Assembly (NCBI GenBank): GCA_011523795.1
Contig: WTFY01000009.1
Span: 1 to 64,000, forward strand
DNA from: Gammaproteobacteria bacterium
GTDB lineage: Bacteria; Pseudomonadota; Gammaproteobacteria; UBA4575
Length of the DNA stretch: 64,000 bases
Reading direction: 5' to 3'
Numbering within the stretch: the stretch's first letter is position 1; every line of letters begins with the position of its first letter. Both the position numbers and the translations under genes were made by a program. Shown here piece after piece: positions 1-10,201 of the stretch. The notes beneath the pieces are model-generated. The model did not search any database. It had not been told where the DNA came from and was given only the letters and a program-made list of their open reading frames with translations.

Positions 1-71
1 AGTGGACGGGACTCGAACCCGCGACCCCCGGCGTGACAGGCCGGTATTCTAACCAGCTGAACTACCACTCC
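1..71 (-). tRNA. tRNA-Asp(GTC), 3' end cut by window edge
   Basis: Read on the minus strand, the sequence folds as a cloverleaf very close to the E. coli aspartate tRNA. The anticodon stem CCGGC/GCCGG encloses the loop CTGTCAC, with anticodon GTC. The 5' end is at 71. The last acceptor bases and the CCA end lie beyond position 1, so the gene is partial in this window. Confidence 0.95.
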
Positions 72-86
72 TGACAGTTAGACCCT

Positions 87-162
87 TGGTGGGTGCTGAG
101 GGATTCGAACCCCCGACATCCGCCTTGTAAGGGCGACGCTCTACCAGCTGAGCTAAGCACCC
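87..162 (-). tRNA. tRNA-Val(TAC)
   Basis: Minus-strand cloverleaf with acceptor stem GGGTGCT/AGCACCC, T-arm GGTTCGAATCC and anticodon loop CTTACAA (anticodon TAC). The 3' CCA is encoded at 87-89. It lies 15 bp upstream of tRNA-Asp, so the two are probably co-transcribed, and it follows hupB on the same strand. Confidence 0.95.
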
Positions 163-173
163 AAAAAGGCGCG

Positions 174-446
174 CTAGCTTACAGCATCCCTGAGCGCTTT
201 GCCAGCCTTGAAGGTGGGAACCTTGCTGGCGGCAATCTGTATGGTTTCTCCTGTTCGGGGATTGTGGCCGGTGCGGGCATTGCGCTGTTTGACCTGGAAG
301 GTACCGAATCCGACCAGCGTCACGCTTTCCCCACGGTTCAATGCAGCCGCGATTGAACTCAAGACAGCATCGACTGCACGTGCACCGTCTGCCTTGGAAA
401 GGCTCGCAGCATCCGAGACGACTTCAACAAGTTCGCTTTTATTCAT
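174..446 (-). CDS. hupB: DNA-binding protein HU (beta type)
   Basis: Ninety residues, the usual length of HU. HU is a dimeric nucleoid protein that bends DNA non-specifically. The N-terminal helical dimerisation part (1-40) is followed by the signature GFGTF (46-50) and by the DNA-inserting arm with HNPRTGETI (61-69), where the tip proline is P63. The ATG at 444-446 has a GGGAG ribosome site nine bases upstream. It is the last protein gene of the series tig-clpP-clpX-lon-hupB, an order widely conserved in gammaproteobacteria. The gap to lon (447-669) holds an inverted repeat around TTTGCC/GGCAAA near 525-555 but no clear terminator. The choice of hupB over hupA rests on this neighbourhood. 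Confidence 0.95.
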   Translation of the reverse strand: MNKSELVEVVSDAASLSKADGARAVDAVLSSIAAALNRGESVTLVGFGTFQVKQRNARTGHNPRTGETIQIAASKVPTFKAGKALRDAVS

Positions 447-669
447 TCTTTTTGACTCCCCTGATTGTTGGCATGCAGCCTGGCAACTGCATAAAAGTTC
501 CTGTGGGGACCGAATGCAGAATGGCCTTTGTTTGCCGTGGATACGGGCAAAGGCTTCGGCTGCGAATCGGCACGCCCTTTAAATTTAGGCTCTATGTGGC
601 TCGTACAAAGATCACCGAATGCCCGTTTTATACCAAGTGACCCGGAAGCAAGTCAACCGAAGACACTGT

Positions 670-3105
670 TCAATGCGCCTGAACCGGACCGGTCTTGGAA
701 ACAGCCGGTTCGTGTTCAGCCTCGACGCCACTCACAACCTGAGATTCTCTCTGTGGCTCCGGCATCTTCACCAGGGACACTTGAAGTACTTCATCTATCC
801 ACTGTACCGGAATGATTTCAAGCTTTTGCTTGATGTTCTTAGGAATCTCACTCAAATCCTTCTCGTTTTCCTTCGGTATGAGTACCGTCTTAATTCCGCC
901 CCGATGTGCCGCAAGCAGCTTCTCTTTCAGCCCGCCAATCGGCAGGACTTCGCCCCGCAGGGTCATTTCGCCCGTCATGGCCACGTCGGCGCGCACCGGA
1001 ATCCTTGTCAGGGCGGATACGATCGCGGTCGTCATGGCAGTCCCGGCACTGGGCCCGTCCTTTTTCACTGACCCCTCGGGGACGTGAATGTGGATGTCTG
1101 TGTTCTCGTAGAAATCCTGTTTGATCCCGAGTACGTCTGCGCGGCTGCGCACTACGCTGTGTGCCACCTGTATGGATTCCTGCATGACGTCCTCCAGCTG
1201 CCCGGTACGGCTCGTCTTCCCCTTGCCGGGTATGACAACCGCCTCGATGGTGAGCAGTTCCCCCCCGGTTTCCGTCCAGGCCAAGCCCGTAACCTGCCCG
1301 ATCTGGTCGTTGTCTTCGGCCAGACCGTACCGGAACTGCTTGACGCCGAGATACTGGGACAGGCTGCGCGGTGTAATGGAGACCCTTTTCTTATCGCTGC
1401 CCAGTACCATGGACTTGACGACCTTGCGGCAAATCTTGGAGATTTCCCGCTCAAGGTTGCGCACCCCGGCTTCCCGGGTGTAATAGCGGATCATGTCGCG
1501 TATGGCCGAGTCACTGAACTGGATTTCGTTATCCTTCAGGCCGTTCGCCTTGACCTGCTTGGGTACCAGGTAACGCATGGCAATATTCTTCTTTTCATCC
1601 TCGGTATAACCCGGCAGGCGTATCACCTCCATGCGGTCCAGCAGGGGGCTGGGTATGTTCAGCGTGTTGGCTGTCGCAACGAACATGACATCGGACAGGT
1701 CAAAATCGACTTCCAGGTAATGGTCGTTGAAGGTGTGATTCTGTTCAGGATCCAGTACTTCCAGCATGGCGGAAGCCGGGTCGCCCCGGAAATCCATGGA
1801 CATCTTGTCAATCTCGTCCAGCAGGAACAGCGGATTGCGAACCCCGATCTTTGACAGGTTCTGCACGATCTTGCCAGGCAGCGAGCCGATATAGGTTCGC
1901 CTGTGACCCCGGATCTCGGCTTCGTCATGCACACCGCCCAGTGACATCCGGGTAAACTTCCGGCGCGTGGCCCGCGCAATGGACTTGCCGATCGAGGTTT
2001 TGCCCACACCTGGTGGGCCAACCAGGCACAGGATCGGTCCCTTGTGCTTCTGCACGCGTTGCTGCACGGCCAGGTATTCGATGATGCGCTCCTTGACTTT
2101 GTCCAGGCCGTAGTGATCCTCTTCCAGGATGCGTTCTGCGGCAGCCAGGTCCTTGCGCACCTTGGATTTCTTTTTCCAGGGCACCCCTACCAGCCAGTCT
2201 ATGTAATTGCGTACCACCGTGGCTTCCGCAGACATCGGGGACATCATCTTCAGCTTGTTCAGTTCCGTGCTGGCCTTCTTCTTGGCTTCCTTGGACATCC
2301 CGACCTTCTCGATCTTGTCTGCCAGTTCCTCGACCTCGTTCGGCGCTTCCTCAAGTTCCCCGAGTTCTCTCTGGATGGCTTTCATCTGCTCGTTCAGGTA
2401 GTACTCACGCTGCGACTTTTCCATTTGCTGCTTGACACGGCCGCGTAGCCGTTTTTCAATCTGCAGCACATCCAGCTCGCCTTCAATCAGCTTAATCAGG
2501 TGCTCAAGCCGTGCGCGTACATCACCGATCTCGAGCACGAACTGCTTCTCGTCCAGTTTCAGCGACATGTGTGCAGCGATCGTATCCACCAGGCGGGTCG
2601 GATCGTCTATGCCTGCCAGCGAGGTCAGGACCTCCGGGGGAATCTTCTTGTTCAGCTTCACGTACTGCTCGAACATGCCGTTCAGCGAACGTGCCAGTAC
2701 TTCAAGCTCACGTTCATCAGCAGGCTCGGTGGCCGCCGTCATCAGGGAGATCTGTGCCCTGACAAATTCCCCTTCCTGATGGTATTCCACCACCTGTGAA
2801 CGCTCGATGCCCTCCACCAGCACCTTGATCGTGCCATCCGGCAGCTTCAGCAGCTGGAGGATGGTTGAAACCGTGCCGATACTGTAAATGTCGTCGATAC
2901 CCGGATCATCCACTTCCGCATTTTTCTGCGCCACCAGCAGGATTTTCTTGTTGTCGGACATGGCAGCATCCAACGCCTTGATCGACTTCTCCCGGCCTAC
3001 GAACAGCGGAATCACCATGCTGGGATACACCACTACATCACGCAGCGGCAATACCGGTACGACCGTTCCGTCTAGCTGTACATCTGGTAGCTGCTCTTCA
3101 CTCAT
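670..3105 (-). CDS. lon: ATP-dependent protease La (Lon)
   Basis: Cytoplasmic AAA+ serine protease that degrades misfolded and short-lived regulatory proteins. The 811-residue length fits LonA. The N-terminal substrate-binding domain covers about 15-210, followed by a coiled helical region (about 215-300). Walker A GPPGVGKT lies at 363-370 and Walker B with LLDEID at 428-433. The C-terminal protease domain carries the Ser-Lys dyad: S686 in KDGPSAG and K729 in GGLKEK, with the same 43-residue spacing as in E. coli. Start is the ATG at 3103-3105. A sigma-32-like promoter lies about 85 bp upstream (3191-3219), as expected for a heat-shock protease. The gene is complete, with no sign of damage. 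Confidence 0.98.
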   Translation of the reverse strand: MSEEQLPDVQLDGTVVPVLPLRDVVVYPSMVIPLFVGREKSIKALDAAMSDNKKILLVAQKNAEVDDPGIDDIYSIGTVSTILQLLKLPDGTIKVLVEGIERSQVVEYHQEGEFVRAQISLMTAATEPADERELEVLARSLNGMFEQYVKLNKKIPPEVLTSLAGIDDPTRLVDTIAAHMSLKLDEKQFVLEIGDVRARLEHLIKLIEGELDVLQIEKRLRGRVKQQMEKSQREYYLNEQMKAIQRELGELEEAPNEVEELADKIEKVGMSKEAKKKASTELNKLKMMSPMSAEATVVRNYIDWLVGVPWKKKSKVRKDLAAAERILEEDHYGLDKVKERIIEYLAVQQRVQKHKGPILCLVGPPGVGKTSIGKSIARATRRKFTRMSLGGVHDEAEIRGHRRTYIGSLPGKIVQNLSKIGVRNPLFLLDEIDKMSMDFRGDPASAMLEVLDPEQNHTFNDHYLEVDFDLSDVMFVATANTLNIPSPLLDRMEVIRLPGYTEDEKKNIAMRYLVPKQVKANGLKDNEIQFSDSAIRDMIRYYTREAGVRNLEREISKICRKVVKSMVLGSDKKRVSITPRSLSQYLGVKQFRYGLAEDNDQIGQVTGLAWTETGGELLTIEAVVIPGKGKTSRTGQLEDVMQESIQVAHSVVRSRADVLGIKQDFYENTDIHIHVPEGSVKKDGPSAGTAMTTAIVSALTRIPVRADVAMTGEMTLRGEVLPIGGLKEKLLAAHRGGIKTVLIPKENEKDLSEIPKNIKQKLEIIPVQWIDEVLQVSLVKMPEPQRESQVVSGVEAEHEPAVSKTGPVQAH

Positions 3106-3190
3106 CTCGATATATCCCTGGAAAGATTTCTGAATCCATAAAGGCCCTGTACCGGAAAATCCCGGGTCGTACCTAGCCTGATTATCCTAG

Positions 3191-3219
3191 ATATGGGGTA
3201 TGCAGGCAAAATTTCAATA
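3191..3219 (-). promoter_or_regulatory. sigma-32 (heat-shock) promoter for lon
   Basis: On the minus strand, TTGAAA (3212-3217) is followed after 13 bases by CCCCATAT (3191-3198). This matches the sigma-32 consensus TTGAAA, 11-16 bases, CCCCATNT. It lies in the clpX-lon gap, upstream of lon, a known sigma-32 gene in E. coli. Seen in sequence; function inferred. Confidence 0.7.
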
Positions 3220-3244
3220 CCTGCTGGAGGACCGCAGGGCCCTT

Positions 3245-4525
3245 CTATTCGTCCGAGGCAACTTTCTCGTACTCGGAACTTTCATAGATCAGGTATGGCT
3301 TTTCACCATTGATCACGGACTCGTCGACGACCACCTTGCTGATGCTGTCCTGCGACGGCAGGTCATACATCGTGTCCAGCAGGGCATTCTCCAGTATGGT
3401 GCGCAGTCCCCTGGCCCCGGTCTTGCGGTCCATCGCCTTGCGGGCCGTGGCATACAGCGCGTTCTCACGAAACTCGATCTCCACGCCTTCCATCTCGAAC
3501 AGGCGGTGATATTGCTTGGTAATGGCATTTTTCGGTTCTGTGAGGATGCGCACCAGCGCCTCCTCGTCCAGTTCATCCAGGGTAGCCACCACCGGCAGCC
3601 TTCCGACGAATTCAGGAATCAGTCCGTACTTGATCAAATCTTCAGGCTCCACGCTGTGCAACACCTCGCCGATCTTGACCGCATTGTCCTTGCTGCGTAC
3701 ATCGGCAGAGAACCCGATCCCGCTTTTTTCCGTGCGGTCCAGGATCACCTTGTCCAGTCCGGCGAATGCACCGCCGCAAATGAACAGGATGTTGCCGGTG
3801 TCGACCTGCAGGAATTCCTGCTGGGGATGCTTGCGCCCGCCCTGGGGCGGAACCGATGCGATGGTACCCTCGATCAGCTTCAGCAGGGCCTGCTGTACGC
3901 CCTCGCCGGATACATCGCGTGTAATGGACGGATTGTCTGACTTGCGCGAGATCTTGTCGATCTCGTCAATGTACACGATCCCGGTCTGGGCTTTCTCCAC
4001 ATCGTAGTCACACTTCTGCAGCAGTTTCTGGATGATATTCTCTACATCCTCTCCCACATAACCTGCCTCGGTCAGCGTCGTGGCGTCTGCAATGGTAAAC
4101 GGAACATTCAGCAGGCGAGCCAGGGTTTCTGCAAGCAGGGTCTTGCCCGAACCCGTCGGACCCACGAGCAGTATGTTGCTTTTCGCCAGTTCCACCGTGT
4201 TCTTGCCGGCAGTGCGCGTATCGAGGCGCTTGTAATGGTTGTAGACCGCAACCGACAGGATTTTCTTGGCACGCTCCTGCCCGATTACATATTCTTCCAG
4301 GATGGAGTTGATCTCCACGGGCTTCGGGAGTCTCGGACTGTCCTCGGAGGAGTGCTCCAGCATTTCCTCGCGAATGATGTCGTTACACAGTTCGACACAC
4401 TCGTCACAGATGAATACGGAGGGGCCCGCAATGAGCTTGCGGACTTCATGCTGGCTTTTGCCGCAAAAGGAACAATACAGAAGCTTGCCGCCGTCCCGAT
4501 CCTTGGTTGTATTGCTGTCACTCAT
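3245..4525 (-). CDS. clpX: ATP-dependent Clp protease ATPase subunit ClpX
   Basis: AAA+ unfoldase that recognises tagged or native substrates, unfolds them and feeds them to ClpP. The N-terminal zinc-binding domain has C18, C21, C40 and C43. Walker A GPTGSGKT is at 122-129, followed by Walker [10 protein letters not shown] and the RKSDNPS pore-region segment. An in-frame GTG/ATG extension to 4591 exists, but the family N-terminus begins at MSDSNTT, so the ATG at 4525 is chosen (426 residues; E. coli ClpX has 424). It follows clpP after 182 bp; that gap may hold its own promoter (TATAGT near 4631-4636 on the minus strand, no good -35). Confidence 0.97.
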   Translation of the reverse strand: MSDSNTTKDRDGGKLLYCSFCGKSQHEVRKLIAGPSVFICDECVELCNDIIREEMLEHSSEDSPRLPKPVEINSILEEYVIGQERAKKILSVAVYNHYKRLDTRTAGKNTVELAKSNILLVGPTGSGKTLLAETLARLLNVPFTIADATTLTEAGYVGEDVENIIQKLLQKCDYDVEKAQTGIVYIDEIDKISRKSDNPSITRDVSGEGVQQALLKLIEGTIASVPPQGGRKHPQQEFLQVDTGNILFICGGAFAGLDKVILDRTEKSGIGFSADVRSKDNAVKIGEVLHSVEPEDLIKYGLIPEFVGRLPVVATLDELDEEALVRILTEPKNAITKQYHRLFEMEGVEIEFRENALYATARKAMDRKTGARGLRTILENALLDTMYDLPSQDSISKVVVDESVINGEKPYLIYESSEYEKVASDE

Positions 4526-4707
4526 CGTACTTATCGGATTGCTGCAGGATGCAGAAAGCACAGTATGCGCTTGAAGCCGCAGGTGAATCAAGACCGAAAT
4601 TCACCGGAATCCACCCCGCCTGCCAAGCTACTATACGCCTTTTTGAGGGATAATGAAGCGCCTGCAACCGGTGCGATCACCCCGCCTTGCCCTGCCAGAC
4701 CGCCGTT

Positions 4708-5370
4708 TCAGGGCTGTTCTGGCTCGGTATCCGAGAGATTTTGCTTGCGTTTGTCGAGCACTTCATCCACCAGGCCGTACTCCCTGGCCTCGATACTGTC
4801 CAGAAAATGATCCCGTTCCGTATCCTGTGCAATGCGTTCGATGGGTTGGCCGGTATGTTCCGCGAGGACCCGGTTGAGCTGCTCGCGGACCTTCAGGATC
4901 TCCTTGGCATGGATATCGATGTCCGTGGCCTGTCCCTGGAATCCCCCAAGCGGCTGATGGATCATGATGCGCGAATGCCGCAGTGCGTAGCGCTTGCTTT
5001 TCGCACCGCCCGCAAGCAGCAGGGCCCCCATGCTGGCGGCCTGGCCCACACACAGCGTACTGATATCGGGGCTGGTGAACTGCATGGTGTCGTAGATCGC
5101 CATGCCGGCACTCACCGAGCCGCCCGGTGAATTGATGTAAATCGAAATATCCTTGTCCGGGTTTTCGGACTCCAGGAACAACAGCTGGGCAACCACCAGG
5201 TTGGCCATGTGATCCTCGATGGGTCCAACGACAAACACGACCCGTTCCTTCAGCAGGCGCGAATAGATGTCATAGGCCCGCTCGCCACGTGCTGACTGCT
5301 CGACCACCATGGGCACGAGATTCAGGGCCTTTGTATTCACGGCCCCGGTTTCAGAATTACTCTCCTTCAT
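4708..5370 (-). CDS. clpP: ATP-dependent Clp protease proteolytic subunit
   Basis: Serine peptidase that forms the two-ring, fourteen-subunit chamber of ClpXP and ClpAP. The 220 residues include a short N-terminal propeptide-like stretch. The catalytic triad is visible: S113 in QAASMGA, H138 in RIMIHQP, and D187 in TERDHFL. The oxyanion-region motif SPGGSVSAG is at 81-89. The ATG at 5368-5370 has GGGGA upstream. It lies 21 bp after tig, so tig and clpP are probably co-transcribed, with clpX following. Confidence 0.98.
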   Translation of the reverse strand: MKESNSETGAVNTKALNLVPMVVEQSARGERAYDIYSRLLKERVVFVVGPIEDHMANLVVAQLLFLESENPDKDISIYINSPGGSVSAGMAIYDTMQFTSPDISTLCVGQAASMGALLLAGGAKSKRYALRHSRIMIHQPLGGFQGQATDIDIHAKEILKVREQLNRVLAEHTGQPIERIAQDTERDHFLDSIEAREYGLVDEVLDKRKQNLSDTEPEQP

Positions 5371-5391
5371 CGCGGTATCCCCTGCAAAAGT

Positions 5392-6684
5392 TTACAACTG
5401 GTTGTTGACCATTTCGTCGAACGTGAAGGCCTTGGGCACCTTTTCCGCCCGCTCAAGCACCCATTTGACCACCTGGTCCTCCATGACCTGTGATTCGATG
5501 CTTGCCATGGCCTGCATGTTTCCCTGGTAGTATTCTATGACTTCCTCGGGATTCGAATAGCTCGCGGCGATCATCCTCAGCCGCTGGCTGACCTGGTCAC
5601 GGTCAAGCTGGATCTCGTTCTGACGGATGATCTCCCCGATAATCAGCCCCAGGGCGGTTCTGCGCTTCGCCTCCTTGTCCAGCAAATCCTGTGGAAGCCT
5701 TGACTCGTCCTGGATCTGCATGTTCTGCATGAACCGGTCACGCACGGTCTGCTTTTCCTGCTCCAACAGGCTCTGCGGCAGCTCGAACTCGTTGGAGTTG
5801 AACAGGCACTCCATCACCTGGTGCTTGTTGTAGGCTCCCACGCGCTGTTCCAGCTCGGATTCCAGGTTGCTTGCCAGCTGCTCCCTGAGGGACTCCAGGC
5901 TTCCATCCCCGATCCCGAGTTCACGGGCGAATGTCTCGTCTGCCTCGGGCAACACGCCCCCCTCCACCATCTTCACGTCCACTTCGAAGCTGGCGGTCTT
6001 TTCCGCCAGTTCCGGCTCCCGGTATTCCTTCGGGAAGGTAAGCGGGAAAGACTTGGAATCACCCTTGCACATGCCTTCCAGGTGCCGTTCGAATTCCGGC
6101 AACAGGCCGCTGTGCCCGAGTACGGCGACGTAACCCTCCTGGCTGCCCCCGGGGAAAGGCTCACCCTCCAGCGTACCCTTGAAATCCAGGGTCACCCGGT
6201 CTTCCTGTGCGGCGGCCCGGTCCACCTCTTCCCACTGCATCTTCTGCCTGCGCAGCTTCTCGAGCATTTCATCAACATCCTGGTCCGTGACCTCGGCCTG
6301 CGCCACCGAGATCTTGTAGGTCCCGGTATCCGCAAGTTCGATTTCCGGAAAAACCTCGAACGTTGCAACAAACTTCAGGTCTTCACCGGCTTCAAGATTC
6401 AGTGGCTCGATATTCGGGGGGCCGGTCGGGCGAAGCTTTTCCTGCTCGATGGCCTCGCGGTAACTCGAGTTCATGGTATCGGCCAGCACTTCCTGTCTTG
6501 CTTGCTGGCCAAACCGCTGGCGTACCACCTTGAGCGGTACCTTGCCTGGCCGAAACCCGGGAATCTTGACCTGGCGCACCATTCCCTGCAGCTTCTTCTC
6601 GATGGCAGACACGACCTGGTCGCCCGGGACCTCTACCGTCATCCTGCGCCCGAATTTCCCGGTTGTCTCCAAAGATACCTGCAT
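5392..6684 (-). CDS. tig: Trigger factor, ribosome-bound chaperone
   Basis: Ribosome-associated chaperone that shields nascent chains and has an FKBP-type prolyl isomerase domain. The N-terminal ribosome-binding domain includes the signature GFRPGKVPLKVV. The central FKBP domain (about 150-245) contains GTLEGEPFPGGS. The C-terminal helical arms make up the remainder. The open frame extends to a GTG at 6708, but the family starts MQVSLETTG; an AGGA seven bases before the ATG at 6684 supports that choice (430 residues; E. coli has 432). It is the first gene of the tig-clpP-clpX-lon-hupB block. Confidence 0.97.
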   Translation of the reverse strand: MQVSLETTGKFGRRMTVEVPGDQVVSAIEKKLQGMVRQVKIPGFRPGKVPLKVVRQRFGQQARQEVLADTMNSSYREAIEQEKLRPTGPPNIEPLNLEAGEDLKFVATFEVFPEIELADTGTYKISVAQAEVTDQDVDEMLEKLRRQKMQWEEVDRAAAQEDRVTLDFKGTLEGEPFPGGSQEGYVAVLGHSGLLPEFERHLEGMCKGDSKSFPLTFPKEYREPELAEKTASFEVDVKMVEGGVLPEADETFARELGIGDGSLESLREQLASNLESELEQRVGAYNKHQVMECLFNSNEFELPQSLLEQEKQTVRDRFMQNMQIQDESRLPQDLLDKEAKRRTALGLIIGEIIRQNEIQLDRDQVSQRLRMIAASYSNPEEVIEYYQGNMQAMASIESQVMEDQVVKWVLERAEKVPKAFTFDEMVNNQL

Positions 6685-6872
6685 CGGCCAGTCCTGCTGT
6701 TCTAACACTTCCTCTTATTCAACCACTCTGCATGCCCCGGTTCGGGTCATGGATATCCGAAGTCGCGCCTTCACGGTCTGCATGGACTTCCAGTCAGCAA
6801 AGACAGGCCGGATGCGGGAATATAGTGCATCCCGGCACACCGGGGCAAGGATTTGCCGGCAGGGCCGGGAAC

Positions 6873-6958
<86 letters not shown>

Positions 6959-7061
6959 TGCGTCCATACCCTGTTCATTTACAAGCATTCCCCTGTATTA
7001 TAGCCCGATCCCTGCACACTACAGTAAACCGGAACACACGGCTCGAAACCGGCCTGGATCC

Positions 7062-7949
7062 ATGTATGCACTGCTCGTATTCGTTCTGCTCCTCGTCTCG
7101 GTGCTGATCGCGTCCGCTGCACTCGCCTGGCCCCTGCAAACCCTGCTCACTCTCTGGTTCGAACCTGAATTCGAAAGTGTCATCAGCCGCACCGTGCTCG
7201 GGCTCGGCATCCTGGTATTCTTAGCAGTCTTTCGCAAGGCCGGGTTCAGCTCGTGGCGCGACATCGGGTTCAGTCCCGGGTTCAGGCAGTTCTGTGGAGA
7301 TGCGGCCCGCGGGTTTGCAGCAGGCATCCTGATCATGGCACCGGTCGTTGCCGGATTGCTGCTGGTGCAAAACCGTGTACCGGACCTGAACTGGGACTGG
7401 TCGGCGGGCAGCCTGGCTGCCCTGCTCGCAAGTGCCCTGGTCGCAGGCAGCATCGTGGCCCTGATCGAGGAGACCCTGTTTCGCGGTGCCCTGCTCACCG
7501 CAGTCCTTCGCAGAAGTTCCGTGCTGCTGGCTGTGGCCTCAACGAGCCTTTTCTATTCACTGGTTCATTTCCTGCAGCCCGAGCAGGAGCTGGACCCTCG
7601 CAGCCTGGACTGGGCCAGCGGCTTCGTACTGCTGCTCGATGCCGTCGTGACCCTGCTGAAGCCGTTGCTGTACATGGACACATTCATTGCACTGTTCTTC
7701 GCAGGAATGCTGCTTGCCCTCATCAGGATCCGCACCGGCAGCCTGGCCATCTGTATCGGAATCCACGCGGGCTGGGTATTCGCCATCAAGATCTTCAAAC
7801 GGCTGACCAACTCCAACGACACCTCGCCGTTCGCATTCCTGACAGGGACCTACGACCACGTCACCGGGTACCTGGCCGCCGCATGCCTGCTCGCGGCGAT
7901 CCTGATCTATATGAAAATCAGCCAGCGGTCACGAACCGAATGTCCCTGA
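7062..7949 (+). CDS. CPBP (CAAX-type) intramembrane metalloprotease
   Basis: Polytopic membrane protein of 295 residues with the three CPBP/Abi signatures: EETLFR (E136, E137, R141), a downstream SLVHF (H169), and GIHAGWVF (H235). These residues form the glutamate/histidine active site of the Rce1-like family. Hydrophobic stretches at about 1-22, 45-60, 85-102, 117-135, 150-168 and 205-220 fit six to eight membrane segments. Substrate is unknown; bacterial members act in bacteriocin self-immunity, protein sorting or regulated proteolysis. The open frame continues upstream across the tRNA-Leu gene, so the ATG at 7062 is chosen. It is the only gene between tRNA-Leu and tRNA-His and reads against them, which suggests an insertion. 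Confidence 0.85.
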   Translation: MYALLVFVLLLVSVLIASAALAWPLQTLLTLWFEPEFESVISRTVLGLGILVFLAVFRKAGFSSWRDIGFSPGFRQFCGDAARGFAAGILIMAPVVAGLLLVQNRVPDLNWDWSAGSLAALLASALVAGSIVALIEETLFRGALLTAVLRRSSVLLAVASTSLFYSLVHFLQPEQELDPRSLDWASGFVLLLDAVVTLLKPLLYMDTFIALFFAGMLLALIRIRTGSLAICIGIHAGWVFAIKIFKRLTNSNDTSPFAFLTGTYDHVTGYLAAACLLAAILIYMKISQRSRTECP

Positions 7950-7985
7950 AGCGGCCGAACGGCCCGTGGTCTGACGAAGAATGGA

Positions 7986-8062
7986 TGGGGTGAGCGATGG
8001 GGATCGAACCCACGACCACAGGAACCACAATCCTGCGCTCTACCGACTGAGCTACGCTCACC
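7986..8062 (-). tRNA. tRNA-His(GTG)
   Basis: Minus-strand cloverleaf with the extra 5' G (G-1, position 8062) opposite C73 that is typical of histidine tRNA. Anticodon loop TTGTGGT (anticodon GTG). The 3' CCA is encoded at 7986-7988. Confidence 0.95.
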
Positions 8063-8162
8063 ACCGGGAGATGAATACTAACGCAGGATTATGACACAGC
8101 TCCACTTGGCAGGGGAGAGCACATCCGGCCGCTACAGCTTCCGTACAGGGAACCCATGCCAT

Positions 8163-8972
8163 TCAATGCCATCCCCTGACCTCCAAGAGCGCTGCAAAAT
8201 CGGGCTTGTGGACTGCCTGAGCGGTCTCGATCCTGTCGACCTTGCCATTTTCCACGGTAAAGAAATTAAGCTGCTCGTGAATACATCCGGACGGGCAGTC
8301 CCCCCAGGCCTTTCGCACAATGACATACCAGGTTCCCTGGTCCTTCACCATTTCAATGTCAGAGCCGTCTCCAAGGAGGATTTCCGGTTCGGCATAACGC
8401 ACACCGGGTATCTCACGGTATGCCCGGCATGCAGCCTCAATGTTGACCAGCGCGCCATACTCCATCACTGCAATCCCTGCATGACGGAAGAGCCTGATGC
8501 CAGTCAGCCCGAGCATCGTGTTCAATTCATCGAACGCCTCAATCCCGGTCTTGGATGAAATATCACTTTCCTCGTCCCGTACCAGGTCCGAAACAGCCAT
8601 CAGCAGGTCCGCTTCCAGGCCGAGATGAAGCATTCCGGGCACATGCAACGGGCGTGCGGAAATTTCCTCGATGTCAGGGTACTCAGAACGGATGCGCATC
8701 AAGACTTCACCTATTTCACGAGTGAGCCGGTCCCTGTGCGCAGCATCCAGTACCAGGCCCAAACTTTCCCTGTGAGCGATTCGGTCCGACAATACAACAG
8801 CATCGGTCGCTGCAGTGTTTTCATGCAGGAGTTGATTACTGCCGGCTGGAGTGTCCTCCGCAAGCACGATGACCGTCCCGAACATGCTGATACATGAAAA
8901 AGTCAGGACGTTGCCAATTTTCATCATCAACCGGAAAACCCTGCACCTGCTTGTGAGTTTTATCGTCGTCAT
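8163..8972 (-). CDS. Secreted protein of unknown function
   Basis: Unrecognised protein of 269 residues. The N-terminus has basic residues followed by a hydrophobic stretch ending in VIVLA, then EDTPAG, which reads as a signal peptide or anchor with a long n-region; export is inferred. The segment IPGVRYAEPEI resembles the end of subtilase-propeptide-like folds. The C-terminal part has two nearby cysteines (DCPSGC) that could form a disulfide. Start chosen at ATG 8972 because AGG lies about nine bases upstream; a TTG at 8987 and an ATG at 8927 (starting MMKIG) are alternatives. It lies 34 bp downstream of the sugar dehydrogenase gene on the same strand and may be co-transcribed with it. Confidence 0.6.
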   Translation of the reverse strand: MTTIKLTSRCRVFRLMMKIGNVLTFSCISMFGTVIVLAEDTPAGSNQLLHENTAATDAVVLSDRIAHRESLGLVLDAAHRDRLTREIGEVLMRIRSEYPDIEEISARPLHVPGMLHLGLEADLLMAVSDLVRDEESDISSKTGIEAFDELNTMLGLTGIRLFRHAGIAVMEYGALVNIEAACRAYREIPGVRYAEPEILLGDGSDIEMVKDQGTWYVIVRKAWGDCPSGCIHEQLNFFTVENGKVDRIETAQAVHKPDFAALLEVRGWH

Positions 8973-9006
8973 CACATCTACCTGCAAGAACCAGTGGCAG
9001 GAGAAT

Positions 9007-10176
9007 CTAGTCGGCTGGCTCCATGCGCAGCAGCATGCCGTTGGAGTGATCCGTGAGCAGGTAGATCAGACCGTCTGGCCCCTGGCGGACATCACGTATG
9101 CGCTTGCCCCAGTCTGCAAGCAGATGTTCCTCCACGACCACTTTGCCCTGTTCGACCTCAAGACGTGCCAGCAGCTGACCGGAAAGTGCTCCGATGAAAA
9201 AACTGCCATGCCAGTCCGGAAACTGATCTCCGTCATAGACCATCAGCCCGGAAGGTGAAATGGAGGGCACCCAGTAGTGTACGGGCTGAGCCATGCCCGC
9301 CTTGTGCGTCCCCTCGCCGATCTTGAATCCGGCATAGCTCAGCCCATAGGTGATGACCGGCCATCCGTAATTCACTCCGGGCTCAATCCGGTTCAGTTCA
9401 TCTCCTCCCTTCGGTCCATGCTCGACTGCATAGATCCTCCCGGTGGCAGGTTCAAGCGCCATGCCCTGCGGGTTGCGATTGCCGTACGTGTAAATCTCGG
9501 GTCTGGTACCAGGCTGTGCAACAAAAGGATTGTCCCGTGGAATGCGCCCGTCGTCATGCAGCCGAAGAATCGAGCCGGCCGGATCATCCAGTTTTTGCGC
9601 ACGGTCCGTATCCCCCCGTTCACCCGTTGTGACAAATAAATAGCCTCCCGCAAACAGCAGGCGCGAACCAAAATGGCGATTTCCTCCTGATCGTGGCAAC
9701 GCGACGTAGAGTTCCTCGACATCCTCGAGACGATTACCGACCAGCCTGCCACGCGCCACGGCCGTCGCGGCACCGCCTTCACCGGGACTTGCATAGGACA
9801 GGTATACCAGCCTGTTCTCCATGAAACGGGGATGCAAGGCGACGTCCAGCAGGCCCCCCTGCCCCCTGGCATACAGTGGCGGGACCCCTGTGACCGGCTC
9901 TGGATCAAGACGGCCATCAGTGATTATGCGCAGTCGCCCCGGCCGTTCGGTCACAAGAATGGAACCATCCGGCAAAAAAGCCAGACCCCAGGGATGTTCA
10001 AGCCCGTCCGTCACCTTGACCAGTTGGAACCGATGCCTTGTCGAATCGTGCGTTTCGAGCCGTTCGGCAGCATCAGTTGAAGCTGCCAGACAGAAGATGG
10101 CAATGATTATGCCCTGCACTGCGACAAGTGTGCGTCTGACAGGCGGCTTCACAGAAACATGTTCGAAATCAGACAT
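9007..10176 (-). CDS. PQQ-dependent soluble aldose sugar dehydrogenase family protein
   Basis: Six-bladed beta-propeller enzyme of the GSDH/YliI family, which oxidises aldose sugars with pyrroloquinoline quinone in the periplasm. N-terminal basic residues and the hydrophobic segment VAVQGIIIAIFCLAAS (about 18-33) form a signal peptide. Family motifs are LEHPWGLAFLPDGSILVTERPGR, YGNRNPQGMA, and EHGPKGGDELNRIEPGVNYGWP, the last carrying cofactor and calcium-site residues. Length 389 is close to E. coli YliI (371). PQQ synthesis genes are not in the window, so the cofactor may be made elsewhere or scavenged. The substrate is not predictable from sequence. Confidence 0.85.
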   Translation of the reverse strand: MSDFEHVSVKPPVRRTLVAVQGIIIAIFCLAASTDAAERLETHDSTRHRFQLVKVTDGLEHPWGLAFLPDGSILVTERPGRLRIITDGRLDPEPVTGVPPLYARGQGGLLDVALHPRFMENRLVYLSYASPGEGGAATAVARGRLVGNRLEDVEELYVALPRSGGNRHFGSRLLFAGGYLFVTTGERGDTDRAQKLDDPAGSILRLHDDGRIPRDNPFVAQPGTRPEIYTYGNRNPQGMALEPATGRIYAVEHGPKGGDELNRIEPGVNYGWPVITYGLSYAGFKIGEGTHKAGMAQPVHYWVPSISPSGLMVYDGDQFPDWHGSFFIGALSGQLLARLEVEQGKVVVEEHLLADWGKRIRDVRQGPDGLIYLLTDHSNGMLLRMEPAD

Positions 10177-10201
10177 GACAGATTTCTAAACCCGGTATCA
10201 G

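Noticed and set aside
1084-1854. Open frame of 256 codons on the plus strand
   Set aside because: Antisense to lon across its protease and ATPase domains; no recognisable motif.
5821-6705. Open frame of 294 codons on the plus strand
   Set aside because: Antisense to tig; composition typical of a shadow frame.
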